The translations under genes and the position numbers were made by a program. This document shows, piece by piece, positions 41,966-42,182 of a stretch of 42,182 nucleotides of DNA. The notes under the pieces are model-generated. The model ran no database searches, was not told where the DNA came from, and saw nothing but the letters and a program-made list of their open reading frames with translations. Origin of the DNA: Ensifer sp. MPMI2T (lineage in GTDB: Bacteria > Pseudomonadota > Alphaproteobacteria > Rhizobiales > Rhizobiaceae); the NCBI RefSeq assembly GCF_004827385.1, contig NZ_SRXN01000047.1, forward strand, positions 1 through 42,182, in the 5' to 3' direction. Within the stretch, counting starts at the first letter, position 1. Every line of letters begins with the position of its first letter.

Positions 41966-42106
41966 ATGGTCGAGACAATCGGTGAAGCATTCAGCCTCGG
42001 ATGGCAGCTTAAGGCGCGCTGCGCCTACGGCAATCGCGACGGGATGAAGTCTATTCGTAAGCGTGGCGTGATGACCGCCTACCGGCGCTGCCGTGGAGTG
42101 GGATAG
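41966..42106 (+). CDS. Small basic protein, possibly 3'-truncated by an insertion
   Basis: A 46-residue frame starting MVETIGEAFSLGWQLKARCAY at 41966 and continuing GNRDGMKSIRKRG. It looks like the N-terminus of a longer small protein found in rhizobia (IGEAF-LGW-ARCA-G-R-GMKS), which would then continue past the visible stop; here it ends TAYRRCRGVG just before a palindrome. A decayed copy of the 5' part is at 39195-39240. It is divergent from the SRAP operon and shares the LexA box. Moderately likely to be real but damaged. Confidence 0.5.
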   Translation: MVETIGEAFSLGWQLKARCAYGNRDGMKSIRKRGVMTAYRRCRGVG

Positions 42107-42134
42107 TGTCCACCAAGTGCTAAGTGGACACTAT
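42103..42134. repeat. 11-bp perfect palindrome, possible end of an IS element
   Basis: ATAGTGTCCAC (42103-42113) and GTGGACACTAT (42124-42134) form a perfect inverted repeat around a 10-base loop. An ATG at 42133 opens a frame to the window edge, too short to identify. The arrangement resembles the edge of an insertion sequence, but the other end is outside the window. Confidence 0.5.
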
Positions 42135-42182
42135 GGCGGTGATTGATGTCGGGAATGAGCGAAGCGGCGAAGCGCGGTCGAC

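Noticed and set aside
1..42182. CRISPR arrays, rRNA genes or a complete tRNA
   Set aside because: No regularly spaced direct repeats and no full cloverleaf could be found on reading through; only the 24-base tRNA-like end at 11200 was noted.

Overview
The window looks like an accessory (plasmid or genomic-island) region of an alphaproteobacterium of the Rhizobiales, most like Mesorhizobium, Ensifer or Rhizobium. The pointers are an imuA-imuB-dnaE2 mutagenesis cassette, LexA boxes of the alphaproteobacterial GAAC-N7-GAAC type, a Ros/MucR regulator of the zinc-less kind described from Mesorhizobium loti, a LigD repair ligase, and several adenylate cyclases fused to TPR or SAM/ATPase modules. 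Base composition is GC-rich throughout except for a visibly poorer gene at 39.2-40.2 kb. Assignments come from reading motifs by eye; no database search was run.

Layout. 0-3 kb: end of a cupin gene, a cyclase-TPR gene (minus) and a VOC-fold gene (plus). 3-11.2 kb: an SOS module with two divergent SRAP genes around a LexA box, dinB with a small Cys-rich partner gene, and imuA-imuB-dnaE2 behind a second LexA box. 11.2-14.8 kb: a tRNA/tmRNA 3'-end-like scrap, a soluble AAA+/M41 (FtsH-like) protease, and an AbiEi-type antitoxin reading in frame into a dihydrodipicolinate-synthase-family enzyme. 15.0-15.2 kb: a 219-bp MITE with terminal inverted repeats and a target duplication. 15.6-28 kb: two large SAM-cyclase-ATPase genes facing each other around ligD, a DEDDh exonuclease and a MucR-like gene; 0.2-kb inverted copies of a cyclase 3' end bracket this segment. 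28-36 kb: cold-shock protein, small stress/membrane genes, and decayed NmrA, NMT1-type substrate-binding and DsbA-like genes, then a secreted endonuclease/exonuclease/phosphatase-family nuclease. 36.4-40.2 kb: a fourth cyclase-TPR gene, decayed glutaredoxin-MauE and nuclease genes, and a membrane protein with a polyglutamine tail. 40.7-42.2 kb: a second SOS unit, in which two overlapping small zinc-finger-like genes and an intact SRAP gene lie behind a third LexA box, ending in an IS-like palindrome.

How the genes fit together. The common thread is DNA damage: translesion synthesis (ImuA/B, DnaE2, DinB), abasic-site protection (SRAP), end joining (LigD), exonuclease and nucleases, with three LexA boxes placed at the right promoters. 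Much of the module is broken: both 5' SRAP genes, dinB, imuA and dnaE2 carry frameshifts, and dnaE2 also has a catalytic Asp changed to Gly. ImuB, the 3' SRAP operon, LigD, three of the four cyclases and the FtsH-like protease are open. Two of the indels are 4-base deletions and several genes are truncated or fragmentary, which argues for real decay, although the single-base indels could be sequencing errors. The least explained unit is the soluble AAA+/M41 protease directly coupled to an orphan AbiEi-like antitoxin at 11.3-13.9 kb.
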